Below, piece by piece: positions 1 through 8,952 of a DNA stretch of 64,000 nt. Under the pieces are notes generated by a model, which worked only from the letters and a program-made list of their open reading frames with translations, had not been told where the DNA came from and did not search any database. Every line of letters starts with the position of its first letter. Position 1 is the first letter of the stretch. Origin of the DNA: Pseudacidovorax sp. NFM-22 (lineage in GTDB: Bacteria > Pseudomonadota > Gammaproteobacteria > Burkholderiales > Burkholderiaceae_C); assembly GCF_021401245.1 (NCBI RefSeq), contig NZ_JACBFY010000004.1:124001-188000 (forward strand), given 5' to 3'. The position numbers and the translations under genes were made by a program.

Positions 1-1306
1 TCTTGGCGACGCGGATGACGGCGCCGCGGCGGATGCGCACGTTGGGCGCCGCCTTGTCCGACAGGCCCGACTGGGCCGGGCGCAGGCCTTCGCCGGTGAT
101 CTGCAGTTCTTCGCCGCTGGCACGGATGGCGGTCACTTCCTTGGGACTGGCCTTGAGCACCACGGCCGACATCACGTCGCCGTTGTCGGGATGCTCGGCC
201 AGGACGTCGTCAACGGCCTCGTCGAGCTCCTTGGGGTCACTCGGCAGGTCGATGAACTTCTCGGGGCCGCGGTAGATCTGCCGCCGCTCGTAGTCCATGA
301 TGCCGCGGCGCAGGGCGCTGTAGGCCGCCGATTGCTGCGAGGCAACCAGCGAGGTGTAGACCTTGAGCCCGCGGGTGTAGGTGCTGTCGCCGTACTGCGC
401 GTACATCAGCTGGCGGACCGTCTCGGCCACGTATTCGGCATGCAGGCGGTCCGGGTCGTTGGCGTTGCGCAGGTGCAGCCGCTCGGCGCGGGCCTCCTTG
501 GCCTGTGCCTCGGTGATGAAGCCGGCCTCGACCATGCGGTCGACGACGTACAGCTGGCGCGCCCGCGCGCGGGAGGGGTTGTTGACCGGGTTGTTGGCGC
601 CCGGTGCCTTGGGCAGCCCGGCCAGCATGGCGGCCTCGGCGATGGTGATGTCCTGCAGCGGCTTGCCGAAGTACGACTCGGAGGCCGCCGCGAAGCCGTA
701 GGAGCGGTTGCCCAGGTAGATCTGGTTCAGGTAGATCTCGAGGATCTGGTCCTTGCTGAGCTGATGCTCCAGCTTGAAGGCCAGCAGGATCTCGTAGATC
801 TTGCGGGTGAGCGTCTTCTCGGAGCTGAGGTAGACGTTGCGCGCCACCTGCATGGAGATGGTCGATGCGCCCTGGCTCTTCACCCGGTTGAGGTTGGCCA
901 GGCCGGCGCGGATCACGCCCTTGTAGTCCACCCCGCCGTGGTCGTAGAAGCGGGCATCTTCCGCCGCCAGCACCGCCTCCTTCATCACCTTGGGCACGGT
1001 GGCGATGGGCGTGAGGTTGCGGCGCTCCTCGCCGAACTCGCCGATCTGGATGCCTTCCGCGGAGAAGACGCGCAGCGGCAGCTTGGGCCGGTAGTCGGCG
1101 AGCTCCGAGACGTCCGGCAGGTTGGGATAGGCGACGGCGAGGGCGACCGCCCCCACCAGCAGCGCGCTGGCGACGGCGGCACCCGCAATGCCCAGCATCC
1201 ACAGGAGGATGCGCGTGGTCCAACGCAGCCAGGCGGGCCCGGGCGGGCGCTTCTGGGCCTTGTCTTCTCGGGGGGAGGGCGCCGGCGCGCGTGAGGAGGG
1301 GGGCAT
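1..1306 (-). CDS. mrcA: Penicillin-binding protein 1A, N-terminal part (cut by window edge)
   Basis: Bifunctional peptidoglycan glycosyltransferase/transpeptidase of the inner membrane. I translated the minus strand from the ATG at 1306; 435 codons are visible and the C-terminal transpeptidase domain lies largely off the left edge. A proline-rich cytoplasmic tail is followed by one membrane anchor at about residues 31-60 and then the GT51 domain, with the catalytic-glutamate motif EDARFYDHGGVD (Glu116) and QGASTISMQVARN. It is divergent from pilM, an arrangement also known in gammaproteobacteria (mrcA next to pilM/hofM). Family assignment is very secure. Confidence 0.95.
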   Translation of the reverse strand, partial: MPPSSRAPAPSPREDKAQKRPPGPAWLRWTTRILLWMLGIAGAAVASALLVGAVALAVAYPNLPDVSELADYRPKLPLRVFSAEGIQIGEFGEERRNLTPIATVPKVMKEAVLAAEDARFYDHGGVDYKGVIRAGLANLNRVKSQGASTISMQVARNVYLSSEKTLTRKIYEILLAFKLEHQLSKDQILEIYLNQIYLGNRSYGFAAASESYFGKPLQDITIAEAAMLAGLPKAPGANNPVNNPSRARARQLYVVDRMVEAGFITEAQAKEARAERLHLRNANDPDRLHAEYVAETVRQLMYAQYGDSTYTRGLKVYTSLVASQQSAAYSALRRGIMDYERRQIYRGPEKFIDLPSDPKELDEAVDDVLAEHPDNGDVMSAVVLKASPKEVTAIRASGEELQITGEGLRPAQSGLSDKAAPNVRIRRGAVIRVAK

Positions 1307-1332
1307 GGGGCGAGAGGCTCTTGGGGCCGCGG

Positions 1333-1338
1333 ATTATA
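1333..1338 (-). promoter_or_regulatory. Candidate -10 element of mrcA
   Basis: On the minus strand this reads TATAAT, a perfect -10 hexamer, about 27 bases upstream of the mrcA start codon in an AT-rich patch. The hexamer 17 bases further upstream (GGGGTG) is a poor -35, so only the -10 is supported. The rest of the mrcA-pilM gap (1339-1551) holds an AT-rich stretch near 1415-1450 and no gene. Confidence 0.45.
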
Positions 1339-1551
1339 AAAACCGGGTCGCTTCTCACCCCTGGTTACACTGATCGTTACTTTGGGTTGAGGATGCGGGG
1401 GTCTGGCTTCGTATTCTTTTAACAACTAATGCAATTTCGTTAAAAAAAGCCGACGGCGGCTGTTGGTGCGGGGGGTGTTGCGCTGATAGCATCTATTCAC
1501 ACGCATTTCTTGCCAAGTGTTACAAGCACGTGAACGGCTGAGCGTCCTCCG

Positions 1552-2628
1552 ATGGCCCTTGGATCACTTTTTCGTCGACAGCCGCCGCCTCTTCTGGGTC
1601 TGGACGTCTCTTCGTCCAGCGTGAAGCTGGTGGAACTCGAGCGCAACCCCGCAGGCAAGCTGGTGCTTCTGCGATGCGCGATCGAGCCCCTGGAGCGTGG
1701 CTGGATCACTGACGGCAACGTCGAGAAGTTCGACGAGGTGGCCGAAGCCGTCCGTCGGGCCGTCCGCAAGAGCGGCGCCAGAACGAAGAACGCCGCCCTG
1801 GCGCTGCCGCCGTCGGCCGTGATCACCAAGAAGGTGATCCTGCCGGCCGGCCTGAGCGAAACGGAGCTCGAGGTCCAGGTCGAGTCCGAAGCCAACCAAT
1901 ACATCCCCTTCTCGCTGGACGAGGTCAGCCTCGACTTCTGCGTCATGGGCCCCAGCGCGGGCAGCCCCGAGGATGTGGAGGTGCTGATCGCCGCCTCCCG
2001 CAAGGAGAAGGTGCAGGATCGCCAGGGCCTGGCCGAGGCGGCCGGCCTGAAGGCGGTGATCCTGGACGTGGAGTCCTTCGCCTCCCGGCTCGCCGCGGCG
2101 CGGCTGATCGAGCAGCTGCCCGCCCAGGGCCGCGACGCCGTCGTCGCGCTGTTCGAGGTGGGAGCCAGCACCACCAGCATGCAGGTGCTGCGCAACGACG
2201 AAGTGCTGTACGACCGCGACCAGGCCTTCGGCGGCGCGCAGCTCACCCAGCTGATCGTCCGCCAGTACGGTTTCTCGGCCGAGGAGGCCGAGGCCAAGAA
2301 GCGCAGCGGCGACCTGCCCGAGGACTACGAATCCGCCGTGCTCAAGCCCTTCGTGGCCAGCATCGCGCAGGAGATCGCGCGGGCGCTGCAGTTCTTCTTC
2401 ACCAGCACGCCGCACAACCGCGTGGACTACGTGCTGCTGGCCGGCGGCTCCGCGGGGCTGCCCGGGCTCACCCATGCGGTGACGCGCCAGACCTCCTTCG
2501 CCTGCTCGCTGCTCAATCCTTTCGAGGGCATGGAGTTCGATTCGGGCGTGCGTGCCAAGCGGCTCCAGCGCGAGTCCGCCTCCTACCTCACGGCCTGCGG
2601 GCTGGCGATGCGGAGGTTCCTGCAGTGA
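1552..2628 (+). CDS. pilM: Type IV pilus inner-membrane assembly protein PilM
   Basis: Cytoplasmic actin-like ATPase-fold protein of the type IV pilus alignment complex; it binds the short cytoplasmic N-terminus of PilN. The 358-residue length is normal. The N-terminal LGLDVSSSSVKLVELE is the phosphate-1 loop of the FtsA/PilM fold, and LLAGGSAGLPGL near residue 290 is the second nucleotide-binding loop. It is the first gene of pilMNOPQ, with each following start overlapping or nearly overlapping the previous stop, which implies one transcript and translational coupling. Confidence 0.97.
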   Translation: MALGSLFRRQPPPLLGLDVSSSSVKLVELERNPAGKLVLLRCAIEPLERGWITDGNVEKFDEVAEAVRRAVRKSGARTKNAALALPPSAVITKKVILPAGLSETELEVQVESEANQYIPFSLDEVSLDFCVMGPSAGSPEDVEVLIAASRKEKVQDRQGLAEAAGLKAVILDVESFASRLAAARLIEQLPAQGRDAVVALFEVGASTTSMQVLRNDEVLYDRDQAFGGAQLTQLIVRQYGFSAEEAEAKKRSGDLPEDYESAVLKPFVASIAQEIARALQFFFTSTPHNRVDYVLLAGGSAGLPGLTHAVTRQTSFACSLLNPFEGMEFDSGVRAKRLQRESASYLTACGLAMRRFLQ

Positions 2629-3236
2629 TCCTGATCAACCTGCTGCCGCACCGCGAGGCGGCCCGCAAGCGCCGCAAGGAGAACTTCTACGCCTCGCTGG
2701 GCGCCGCGGCCCTGGCCGGCGGCCTGATCGCCGGCGTGGCCTTCCTGTACCTGCAGGCCCTGATCCTGGACCAGCAGACGCGCAACGCGCTGCTGAGTTC
2801 GGAGATCCAGAAGCTGGACACCGAGATCAAGGAGATCGCCACGCTGCAGGGCGAAATCGCCGGGCTGCGCGCGCGCCAGAAGTCGGTCGAAGACCTGCAG
2901 GCCGACCGCAACCTGCCGGTGCACCTGCTCAATGAGCTGGTCCGGCAACTGCCCGACGGCGTCTACCTGACCAGCATGCGCCAGGAAAACCAGACCGTGA
3001 CCTTGCAGGGCGCCGCCCAGTCCAACGAGCGGGTCTCGGAGTTGCTGCGCAACCTGGGCAACAGCAGCCCCTGGCTGGTCAAGCCCGAGCTGGTGGAAAT
3101 CACTGCGGGCGTGGTCACGCTCAGTCCCCGGGATCAGCGCCGGGTGTCGAATTTCACGATGCGCGTGGGCGTGCGCCGTCCGACGGAGGCCCAGAAGCCG
3201 ACGTCGCCGGCGCCCGCGGCATCGACCAAGGGTTGA
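2625..3236 (+). CDS. pilN: Type IV pilus assembly protein PilN
   Basis: Bitopic inner-membrane protein linking PilM to PilO. The start is a GTG at 2625 that overlaps the pilM stop (GTGA), and translation gives MILINLLPHREAARKRRK, the conserved PilN start that binds PilM. One membrane segment lies at about residues 22-46, followed by a coiled-coil region and a periplasmic ferredoxin-like domain. The 203-residue length fits the family. The last 20 residues are rich in Pro, Thr and Ala. Confidence 0.96.
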   Translation: MILINLLPHREAARKRRKENFYASLGAAALAGGLIAGVAFLYLQALILDQQTRNALLSSEIQKLDTEIKEIATLQGEIAGLRARQKSVEDLQADRNLPVHLLNELVRQLPDGVYLTSMRQENQTVTLQGAAQSNERVSELLRNLGNSSPWLVKPELVEITAGVVTLSPRDQRRVSNFTMRVGVRRPTEAQKPTSPAPAASTKG

Positions 3237-3250
3237 AAGGGCGAGCGGAG

Positions 3251-3928
3251 ATGGCGTCGCGCATTTCATTGCCACGCGCGGATGTGAGTGCCGCATTGCG
3301 TGCGGCCGCGCGGCAGTTCCGCGGTCTCGATCCCAACGATCCGTCCCGCTGGCCGGCCGTGCCGCGCTACGCCCTGTGCGCCGTCATCGCGGCGGCGGTG
3401 GTGGTGGTGCTGTGGTTCGTCTGGCTGGGGGGCGTGGACGAGGAGTACCAGGCCGACCTCGGCCGCGAGCAGTCGCTGCGCGAGGACTACCGGACCAAGG
3501 TGGCGCGGGCCGTCAACCTCGAGCAGCTGAAGAAGCAGCGCGAGCAGGTGCAGCAGTACGTGCTCGTGCTCGAGAAGCAACTGCCCAGCAAGGCCGAGAT
3601 GGATGCCTTGCTGTCCGACATCAACCAGGCCGGCCTGGGCCGCAGCCTGCAGTTCGAGCTCTTCCGCCCGGGCCAGGTCGAGGTGCGCGACTACTACGCC
3701 GAGCTGCCGATCGCCGTGCGCGTCACGGGGCGCTACCACGACATGGGTGCCTTCGCTGCCGACATTGCCAACCTGTCGCGCATCGTGACGCTCAACAACC
3801 TGTCCATCGTGCCCCAGAAGGACGGCGGCGGCTTGACCATGGACGCCACCGCCCGCACCTACCGCTACCTGGATGCCGACGAGCAGGCCGCGCAGCGCAA
3901 GGCGTCCGCCGCCCAGGCCAAGAAATGA
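3251..3928 (+). CDS. pilO: Type IV pilus assembly protein PilO
   Basis: Inner-membrane partner of PilN in the pilus alignment subcomplex. I chose the ATG at 3251 (225 residues). An in-frame TTG at 3233 overlaps the pilN stop and would add six residues. The conserved sequence includes LDPNDPSRWPAVPRYALC before the single membrane segment (about residues 38-58), a coiled coil at about 65-110, and then the periplasmic domain with the family's FELFRPGQ and ELPIAVRVTGRYHD motifs. Confidence 0.95.
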   Translation: MASRISLPRADVSAALRAAARQFRGLDPNDPSRWPAVPRYALCAVIAAAVVVVLWFVWLGGVDEEYQADLGREQSLREDYRTKVARAVNLEQLKKQREQVQQYVLVLEKQLPSKAEMDALLSDINQAGLGRSLQFELFRPGQVEVRDYYAELPIAVRVTGRYHDMGAFAADIANLSRIVTLNNLSIVPQKDGGGLTMDATARTYRYLDADEQAAQRKASAAQAKK

Positions 3929-4473
3929 TGAAGAAGACCGGCCTCCTGCTGCTGGCCTGTTCGGCAGCCATCCTGCTCACCGGCTGCCTGGGATCCGATC
4001 AGGACGACCTGGTGGAGTGGATGCGCCAGGAACGCGCCAACGCCAAGCCGCGCATCGAGCAGATTTCCGAGCCGAAGAAGTTCGTGCCCCAGGCCTACAC
4101 CGAAACCGGCGCCGTCGAGCCCTTCGACAACCAGCGGCTGCTGCAGGCCCTGCGACGGGACAGCACGAGCCCTGCCGTGCGCTCGGACCTGATCGCGCCC
4201 GAACTCAACCGGCCCAAGGAGCCCCTGGAGGCCTATCCGCTGGATTCGATGGCCATGGTGGGCAGCCTCAAGCGCGGAGGCCAGCAGGTGGCGCTGGTGA
4301 TGGTGGACAAGCTGCTCTACCAGGTGCGGGTGGGCAACCACCTTGGACAGAACTACGGGCGCGTGATGCGCATCGACGAGACGGAGCTGGCCTTGCGCGA
4401 GATCGTGCAGGACGCCGCGGGTGAATGGATCGAGCGCACGGCGACGCTGCAGCTGCAAGAGAGGTCGAAATGA
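3925..4473 (+). CDS. pilP: Type IV pilus lipoprotein PilP
   Basis: Inner-membrane lipoprotein connecting the PilN/PilO complex to the secretin PilQ. It starts with two adjacent ATG codons (3925 and 3928) overlapping the pilO stop. A lipoprotein signal ends in LLTGC, so lipidation is expected near residue 18. The rest has the PilP pattern: a disordered linker followed by a beta domain (MAMVGSLKRGGQQVALV, VGNHLGQNYGRV). The product is 182 residues, normal for PilP. Confidence 0.95.
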   Translation: MMKKTGLLLLACSAAILLTGCLGSDQDDLVEWMRQERANAKPRIEQISEPKKFVPQAYTETGAVEPFDNQRLLQALRRDSTSPAVRSDLIAPELNRPKEPLEAYPLDSMAMVGSLKRGGQQVALVMVDKLLYQVRVGNHLGQNYGRVMRIDETELALREIVQDAAGEWIERTATLQLQERSK

Positions 4474-6644
4474 AGTCATTGGTCAGCACTCCCGCACTGG
4501 GTTGGCTGCGGCGCGCGGGCATGGCGATGCTCTGCCTGGGAAGCATGGCGCTGGCGCAGGCGCAGAACGCGATCCAGGCCGTGACGGGCTCGGTGCAGTC
4601 GGGCTCGGAGGTCGTGCGCATCGACTTCGCCCGGCCGCTGGCCGCGCCGCCCACCGGTTTCACCGTCCAGAACCCGGCGCGCATCGCGCTGGACTTTCCG
4701 GCCACCACCAATGCCCTGGGCCGGTCTTCCGTCGACGTGAACCAGGGCAACCTGCGGTCGGTGAACGTGGTGCAGGCGGCCGATCGCACGCGGCTGGTGC
4801 TCAACCTGAAGCAGGCCACGGCCTATCGCACGGACATCCAGGGGAGTTCGCTGCTCGTGGTGCTCAGCCCCGCGCCCGGCCAGGCGCTGGCCGCGCCGGC
4901 CCAGCAGTCCTTTTCCGAGAACTTCAACCGCGACAGCCAGCCGCTGCGCGACATCGACTTCCGCCTGGGCCCGGACAACACGGGTCGCGTGATCGTCGAA
5001 CTCGCCAACAACCAGGTCGGCGTGGACGTGCGCCAGCAAGGCCGCGCGCTGGTGGCCGAATTCACCAAGTCGACCCTGCCCGAAGGCCTGCGCCGACGGC
5101 TGGACGTGACGGACTTCAACACGCCGGTGCAGTTCGTCAACGCCCAGCAGGTGGGCGATCGCGTGCGCCTGACCATCGACGCGCGTGGCGACTACGAGCA
5201 CAGCGCCTACCAGAGCGACAACCAGTTCGTGGTCGAGGTGCGCGCCCGCAAGGTCGACCCGACCAAGCTGACCCAGGGCGTGGGCTACACCGGCGAGAAG
5301 CTGTCGCTGAACTTCCAGAACATCGAGATCCGCTCGCTGCTGCAGGTGATCGCGGACTTCACCAACTTCAACATCGTCACCTCCGACTCGGTGACCGGCT
5401 CGCTGACGCTGCGCCTGAAGGATGTGCCCTGGGACCAGGCGCTGGACATCATCATGCAGGCCAAGAACCTGGGCATGCGCAAGAACGGCTCGGTGCTGTG
5501 GATCGCGCCCAAGGACGAGATCAACGCCAAGGAGAAGATGGAATACGAGGCCAAGGCGGCCATCGAGAACCTGGAGCCGCTGCGCACCCAGTCCTTCCAG
5601 CTCAACTACACCAAGGCGGTCGTCATCGCCCAGGGCCTGACCGGCACTGGCACGGCCGCCGGCGGCGGTGGCGGCACGGGGACTGCCACGCGCATCCTGA
5701 GCGCCCGCGGCAGCGTGATCGCCGAATCGCGCACCAACCAGCTGTTCGTCTCGGACGTGCCGTCCAAGCTGGCCCAGGTGGCCGAGCTGATCCAGAAGCT
5801 GGACGTGCCCGTGCGCCAGGTGATGATCGAGGCGCGCATCGTCGAGGCCACCGACACCTTCGGCAAGTCGCTGGGTGCGCGCCTGGGTGGCAGCGCCATC
5901 AACAGCCGCAGCTCCTTCGGCACCTATCCCTCGCTGTCCGGCGGCAGCTCGAGCTCCACGAGCACGACCACGGGCGGGGTCACCACCACCACATCCAACT
6001 ACACCAGCCCCACGCTGAGCTTCGGCTCGGCATCGCTCAGCAATTTCGTCAACCTGCCGGCCGGCGATGCCGGCGGCACGGGCAACGCGGCGGGTGCGTT
6101 CACGCTGGCGCTGTTCAACTCCAGCTTCTCCCGCATGCTGAACCTGGAGATCTCGGCGCTGGAGGCCGATGGCAAGGGCCGCGTGATCTCCAGCCCGCGC
6201 GTCATCACCGCCGACCAGACCAAGGCGCTGATCGAGCAGGGCGAAGAGATTCCCTACCAACAGGCCACCTCCAGCGGCGCGACCTCGATCTCCTTCCGCA
6301 AGGCGGTGCTGAAGCTCGAGGTGACGCCGCAGATCACGCCCGAGGGCAACATCATCCTGACGCTGGACGTGAACAAGGACTCCCGCGGCGTGAACACCTC
6401 GGCCGGCCCCGCCATCAACACCAAGCATGTGCAGACCGAAGTGCTGGTCGAGAACGGCGGCACGGTGGTGATCGGCGGCATCTTCGAGCTGACCGAGACC
6501 AACGACGAGTCGCGCATCCCGGTGCTGGGCGAGGTGCCGGTGGTCGGTGCCCTGTTCCGCAAGCGTGATCGCGTGTCGAACAAGACCGAGATGCTGGTGT
6601 TCATCACGCCGAAGATGATCACCGACCGCAACGCCGCGCGCTGA
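4470..6644 (+). CDS. pilQ: Type IV pilus secretin PilQ
   Basis: Outer-membrane multimeric channel for the type IV pilus and for DNA uptake where present. The ATG at 4470 overlaps the pilP stop (724 residues); an upstream in-frame ATG at 4425 lies inside pilP and is unlikely. In order: signal peptide, two AMIN domains (about 30-130 and 155-260), STN/secretin N0 domain (about 270-340), N1 domain, and a C-terminal secretin domain with the signature VPVVGALFRKRDRVSNKTEMLVF (quoted only in part: VPVVGALFRK). A Ser/Thr-rich insert sits at about residues 485-520. Confidence 0.97.
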   Translation: MKSLVSTPALGWLRRAGMAMLCLGSMALAQAQNAIQAVTGSVQSGSEVVRIDFARPLAAPPTGFTVQNPARIALDFPATTNALGRSSVDVNQGNLRSVNVVQAADRTRLVLNLKQATAYRTDIQGSSLLVVLSPAPGQALAAPAQQSFSENFNRDSQPLRDIDFRLGPDNTGRVIVELANNQVGVDVRQQGRALVAEFTKSTLPEGLRRRLDVTDFNTPVQFVNAQQVGDRVRLTIDARGDYEHSAYQSDNQFVVEVRARKVDPTKLTQGVGYTGEKLSLNFQNIEIRSLLQVIADFTNFNIVTSDSVTGSLTLRLKDVPWDQALDIIMQAKNLGMRKNGSVLWIAPKDEINAKEKMEYEAKAAIENLEPLRTQSFQLNYTKAVVIAQGLTGTGTAAGGGGGTGTATRILSARGSVIAESRTNQLFVSDVPSKLAQVAELIQKLDVPVRQVMIEARIVEATDTFGKSLGARLGGSAINSRSSFGTYPSLSGGSSSSTSTTTGGVTTTTSNYTSPTLSFGSASLSNFVNLPAGDAGGTGNAAGAFTLALFNSSFSRMLNLEISALEADGKGRVISSPRVITADQTKALIEQGEEIPYQQATSSGATSISFRKAVLKLEVTPQITPEGNIILTLDVNKDSRGVNTSAGPAINTKHVQTEVLVENGGTVVIGGIFELTETNDESRIPVLGEVPVVGALFRKRDRVSNKTEMLVFITPKMITDRNAAR

Positions 6645-6726
6645 GGGCTTGGCACGCCGCGCATTCGTGCCGAGCGGCGCGACGGCCGCTGAGGGGCCAC
6701 AAGAATTCTGTAGAGGGGAATCGTTA

Positions 6727-8316
6727 ATGGGAATGAAGAGTCTTCGGTCCGCGCTCTGGGCGGGTCTGGCCGCAATCGCGATGGCGACAAGTGGTTGCGG
6801 CGGTGGAGGCGGCGGCGGTGGGGGTGGCGGATTTGCGCTGCCGGCCGCCTGGGGAGGAGGTTCCTCCCCGAGTACGCCCGCGCCCGTGTCGGGCGGCGGT
6901 ACGACCACGCCCACTCCCACGCCCGCGACCGCGACGGCCACGCTCGACGTCCTGGGTGGTTCTGGCGCCTCCACCACCTCCATTTCGGCCCTGGAGATCG
7001 GGCAGGGCGTCGCGGTCATCAAGGACGCCAAGGGGCAGCCGGCCAGCGGGGTGATCGTGAAGTTCGCGGAGACCGGGGGCAGCCTGTTGACCATCTCTCC
7101 AGCCGCGGCGACGGCACTCACCGATGGTTCCGGCCGTGCTGTGGTCGAGGTTCGGGCTGCGTCCACGACGTCCCTGGGTGCCACCACGCTGACGGCCACT
7201 GCCACCGTCGGCGGCGCTACCGTGACCGGTCAGAAGTCCATCGCTGTCTCAAGCGCACCGACCACGTCGACGACCGACCCGCAGGCCATGGCGGCAGCGC
7301 TGAACTTCCTGGATGCGAACCCGGCGGACAAGTCGATCGTGATCAAGGGTGCCGGTGGCAACGGCCGCTCCGAATCCGCCACGCTGCGTTTCCGGGTAGT
7401 GGACAAGAACAACTCGCCGCTCCAGGGCGTCGTGGTCAATTTCTCGGTCAATCCCGAAGTGACGCTGAACATCGTCAGTGCCACCAGTGATTCCGATGGC
7501 GTGGTGCTCACGACGGTTTCCTCCGGCACCACGGCGACGGTGGCCATCGTGGTGGCGACCGTCAATGGCCGCTCCATTTCCACCCAGTCCGACCAGCTTA
7601 CCGTCACGACGGGCACCGCCACGCAGGCCGGCTTCGATCTGGCGGCCACGAAGTACAACCTCGATTCCCGCTTCTCTGGCGACAAGAGCACGATCACGGT
7701 GCGGATCGTGGATGCCAACGGCAATCCGGTGTCCGATGGCGTGCCGGTGGTTTTCACTTCCGACTTTCTCGCGGTCGGCAGCTCCTCGCGCGGCGGGTGC
7801 GTGACGAGCGGCGGTGCCTGCAGCGTGGATCTGGTCGTGCAGGATCCGCGGCCGGCCGACGGTCAATATGTCACCGTGACCGCTTCGACGCGGGTGGGAT
7901 CGAGCACGTCGATCAGCAAGTCGGTGCAATTCACGGCCGACGACGTTGCAAGGATTGCGCTTTATGACGGTCCTTCCAGCGGCGCGGCGCAGATCGGTGC
8001 GCTCAGCCTCGGCAGCGGCAAGTGCGGGGTTGCGCAGGTGGTCTCGCTGTTTGCCGGCACGCCGTCGGCCTTTCCGGCACCCTCGGGCAGTTCGGTGACG
8101 GTGCGGTCTTCGAGCACTGATCTGGCGGTAGCCCTGAACTCGCCGGCGACGATCGATGATCTGGTGGCCATCCCGCGGCAACGCAGCCGCGTCGATCTGC
8201 AATTCACGCCCAGTGCGAGTGCTTGTGCCGCGGGCACGGCCTTCGTCGATGTGACTTTCACCTCGCCTAACGGCGTCAAGCAAGTCAGCACGTTGACGAT
8301 CACCACCGTGCCTTGA
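6727..8316 (+). CDS. Putative lipoprotein with repeated bacterial Ig-like domains
   Basis: Unrecognised surface lipoprotein of 529 residues. The ATG at 6727 follows a good ribosome site (AGAGGGG). The signal peptide ends in ATSGC with lipidation at Cys24, followed at once by 11 glycines and then a Pro/Thr-rich stalk. After that come about three or four repeats resembling invasin/intimin Big-1-type Ig domains: GVIVKFAETGG, GVVVNFSVNPEV and GVPVVFTSDF each follow a conserved VxDxxGxP-type lead. No enzymatic motif is seen. It lies between pilQ and aroK, 82 bases after pilQ; a pilus-related or adhesive role is inference only. Confidence 0.8.
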   Translation: MGMKSLRSALWAGLAAIAMATSGCGGGGGGGGGGGFALPAAWGGGSSPSTPAPVSGGGTTTPTPTPATATATLDVLGGSGASTTSISALEIGQGVAVIKDAKGQPASGVIVKFAETGGSLLTISPAAATALTDGSGRAVVEVRAASTTSLGATTLTATATVGGATVTGQKSIAVSSAPTTSTTDPQAMAAALNFLDANPADKSIVIKGAGGNGRSESATLRFRVVDKNNSPLQGVVVNFSVNPEVTLNIVSATSDSDGVVLTTVSSGTTATVAIVVATVNGRSISTQSDQLTVTTGTATQAGFDLAATKYNLDSRFSGDKSTITVRIVDANGNPVSDGVPVVFTSDFLAVGSSSRGGCVTSGGACSVDLVVQDPRPADGQYVTVTASTRVGSSTSISKSVQFTADDVARIALYDGPSSGAAQIGALSLGSGKCGVAQVVSLFAGTPSAFPAPSGSSVTVRSSSTDLAVALNSPATIDDLVAIPRQRSRVDLQFTPSASACAAGTAFVDVTFTSPNGVKQVSTLTITTVP

Positions 8317-8359
8317 GGCTGGTGCGTCTTGTTAGACTGCTGACCCTTTTTTGTCGCGC

Positions 8360-8389
8360 GGACGGCCTCTTCCAAGGCCGTCCGTTTTG
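8360..8389 (+). terminator. Rho-independent terminator candidate before aroK
   Basis: A perfect 8-bp inverted repeat, GGACGGCC (8360-8367) and GGCCGTCC (8376-8383), has an 8-base loop and is followed by GTTTTGT. It ends 9 bases before the aroK start, so it would stop transcripts from pilQ and the Ig-like lipoprotein gene, and aroK would need its own promoter or readthrough. Confidence 0.6.
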
Positions 8390-8397
8390 TCTCAAGC

Positions 8398-8922
8398 GTG
8401 TCCATTTCTTCCATCGCCCTGGTCGGCATGCCCGGCGCCGGCAAGTCGGCGGTGGGCAAGGAACTCGGCCGCCGCCTGCAGCGTGCCTTTGCCGACAGCG
8501 ACGTGGTCATCGAGCAGCGCATCGGCTGCTCGATCCGCGAGTACTTCGAACGCGAGGGCGAGGCCGCCTTCCGTCAGCTCGAAGAGCAGGTGCTCGCCGA
8601 GCTGGGCGCGCAGGGCGCCGGCGTCGTGGCCACGGGGGGCGGCATCGTCATCCGGCCGGCCAACCGCGCCTGCCTGCAACAGTCCTTCCGAGTCGTCTAC
8701 CTGCATGCGGCGCCCGAGGACCTGTACCGCCGCCTGCGCCACGACACCAAGCGCCCGCTGCTGCAGGTGGCCGATCCGCTGGCCCGCCTGCGCGAGCTTT
8801 ACGCGGCGCGCGACGGGCTCTACCGCGAGGTGGCCCATGTCGTCGTCGAGACCGGCCGTGCCTCGGTCGGTGCCGTGGTGACGGACGTCCAGCGGCAGCT
8901 GCAAGCAGCCTCCCAAGGCTGA
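8398..8922 (+). CDS. aroK: Shikimate kinase
   Basis: Phosphorylates shikimate with ATP in chorismate synthesis. The GTG at 8398 is the only sensible start; translation begins MSISSIALVGMPGAGKS, with the Walker A loop GMPGAGKS at residues 10-17. The shikimate-binding aspartate (FADSD), the TGGGIV loop and the RPLLQ lid arginine are all present. At 174 residues it is a normal single-domain enzyme. aroB follows after 30 bases, the usual aroK-aroB pair. Confidence 0.96.
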   Translation: MSISSIALVGMPGAGKSAVGKELGRRLQRAFADSDVVIEQRIGCSIREYFEREGEAAFRQLEEQVLAELGAQGAGVVATGGGIVIRPANRACLQQSFRVVYLHAAPEDLYRRLRHDTKRPLLQVADPLARLRELYAARDGLYREVAHVVVETGRASVGAVVTDVQRQLQAASQG

Positions 8923-8952
8923 AGGACAGAGGCCGCCCTCTAAACTCGGGTC

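Noticed and set aside
1463-1492. TTGGTG and TAGCAT as a pilM promoter
   Set aside because: Both hexamers are weak matches with an 18-base spacer; chance cannot be excluded.
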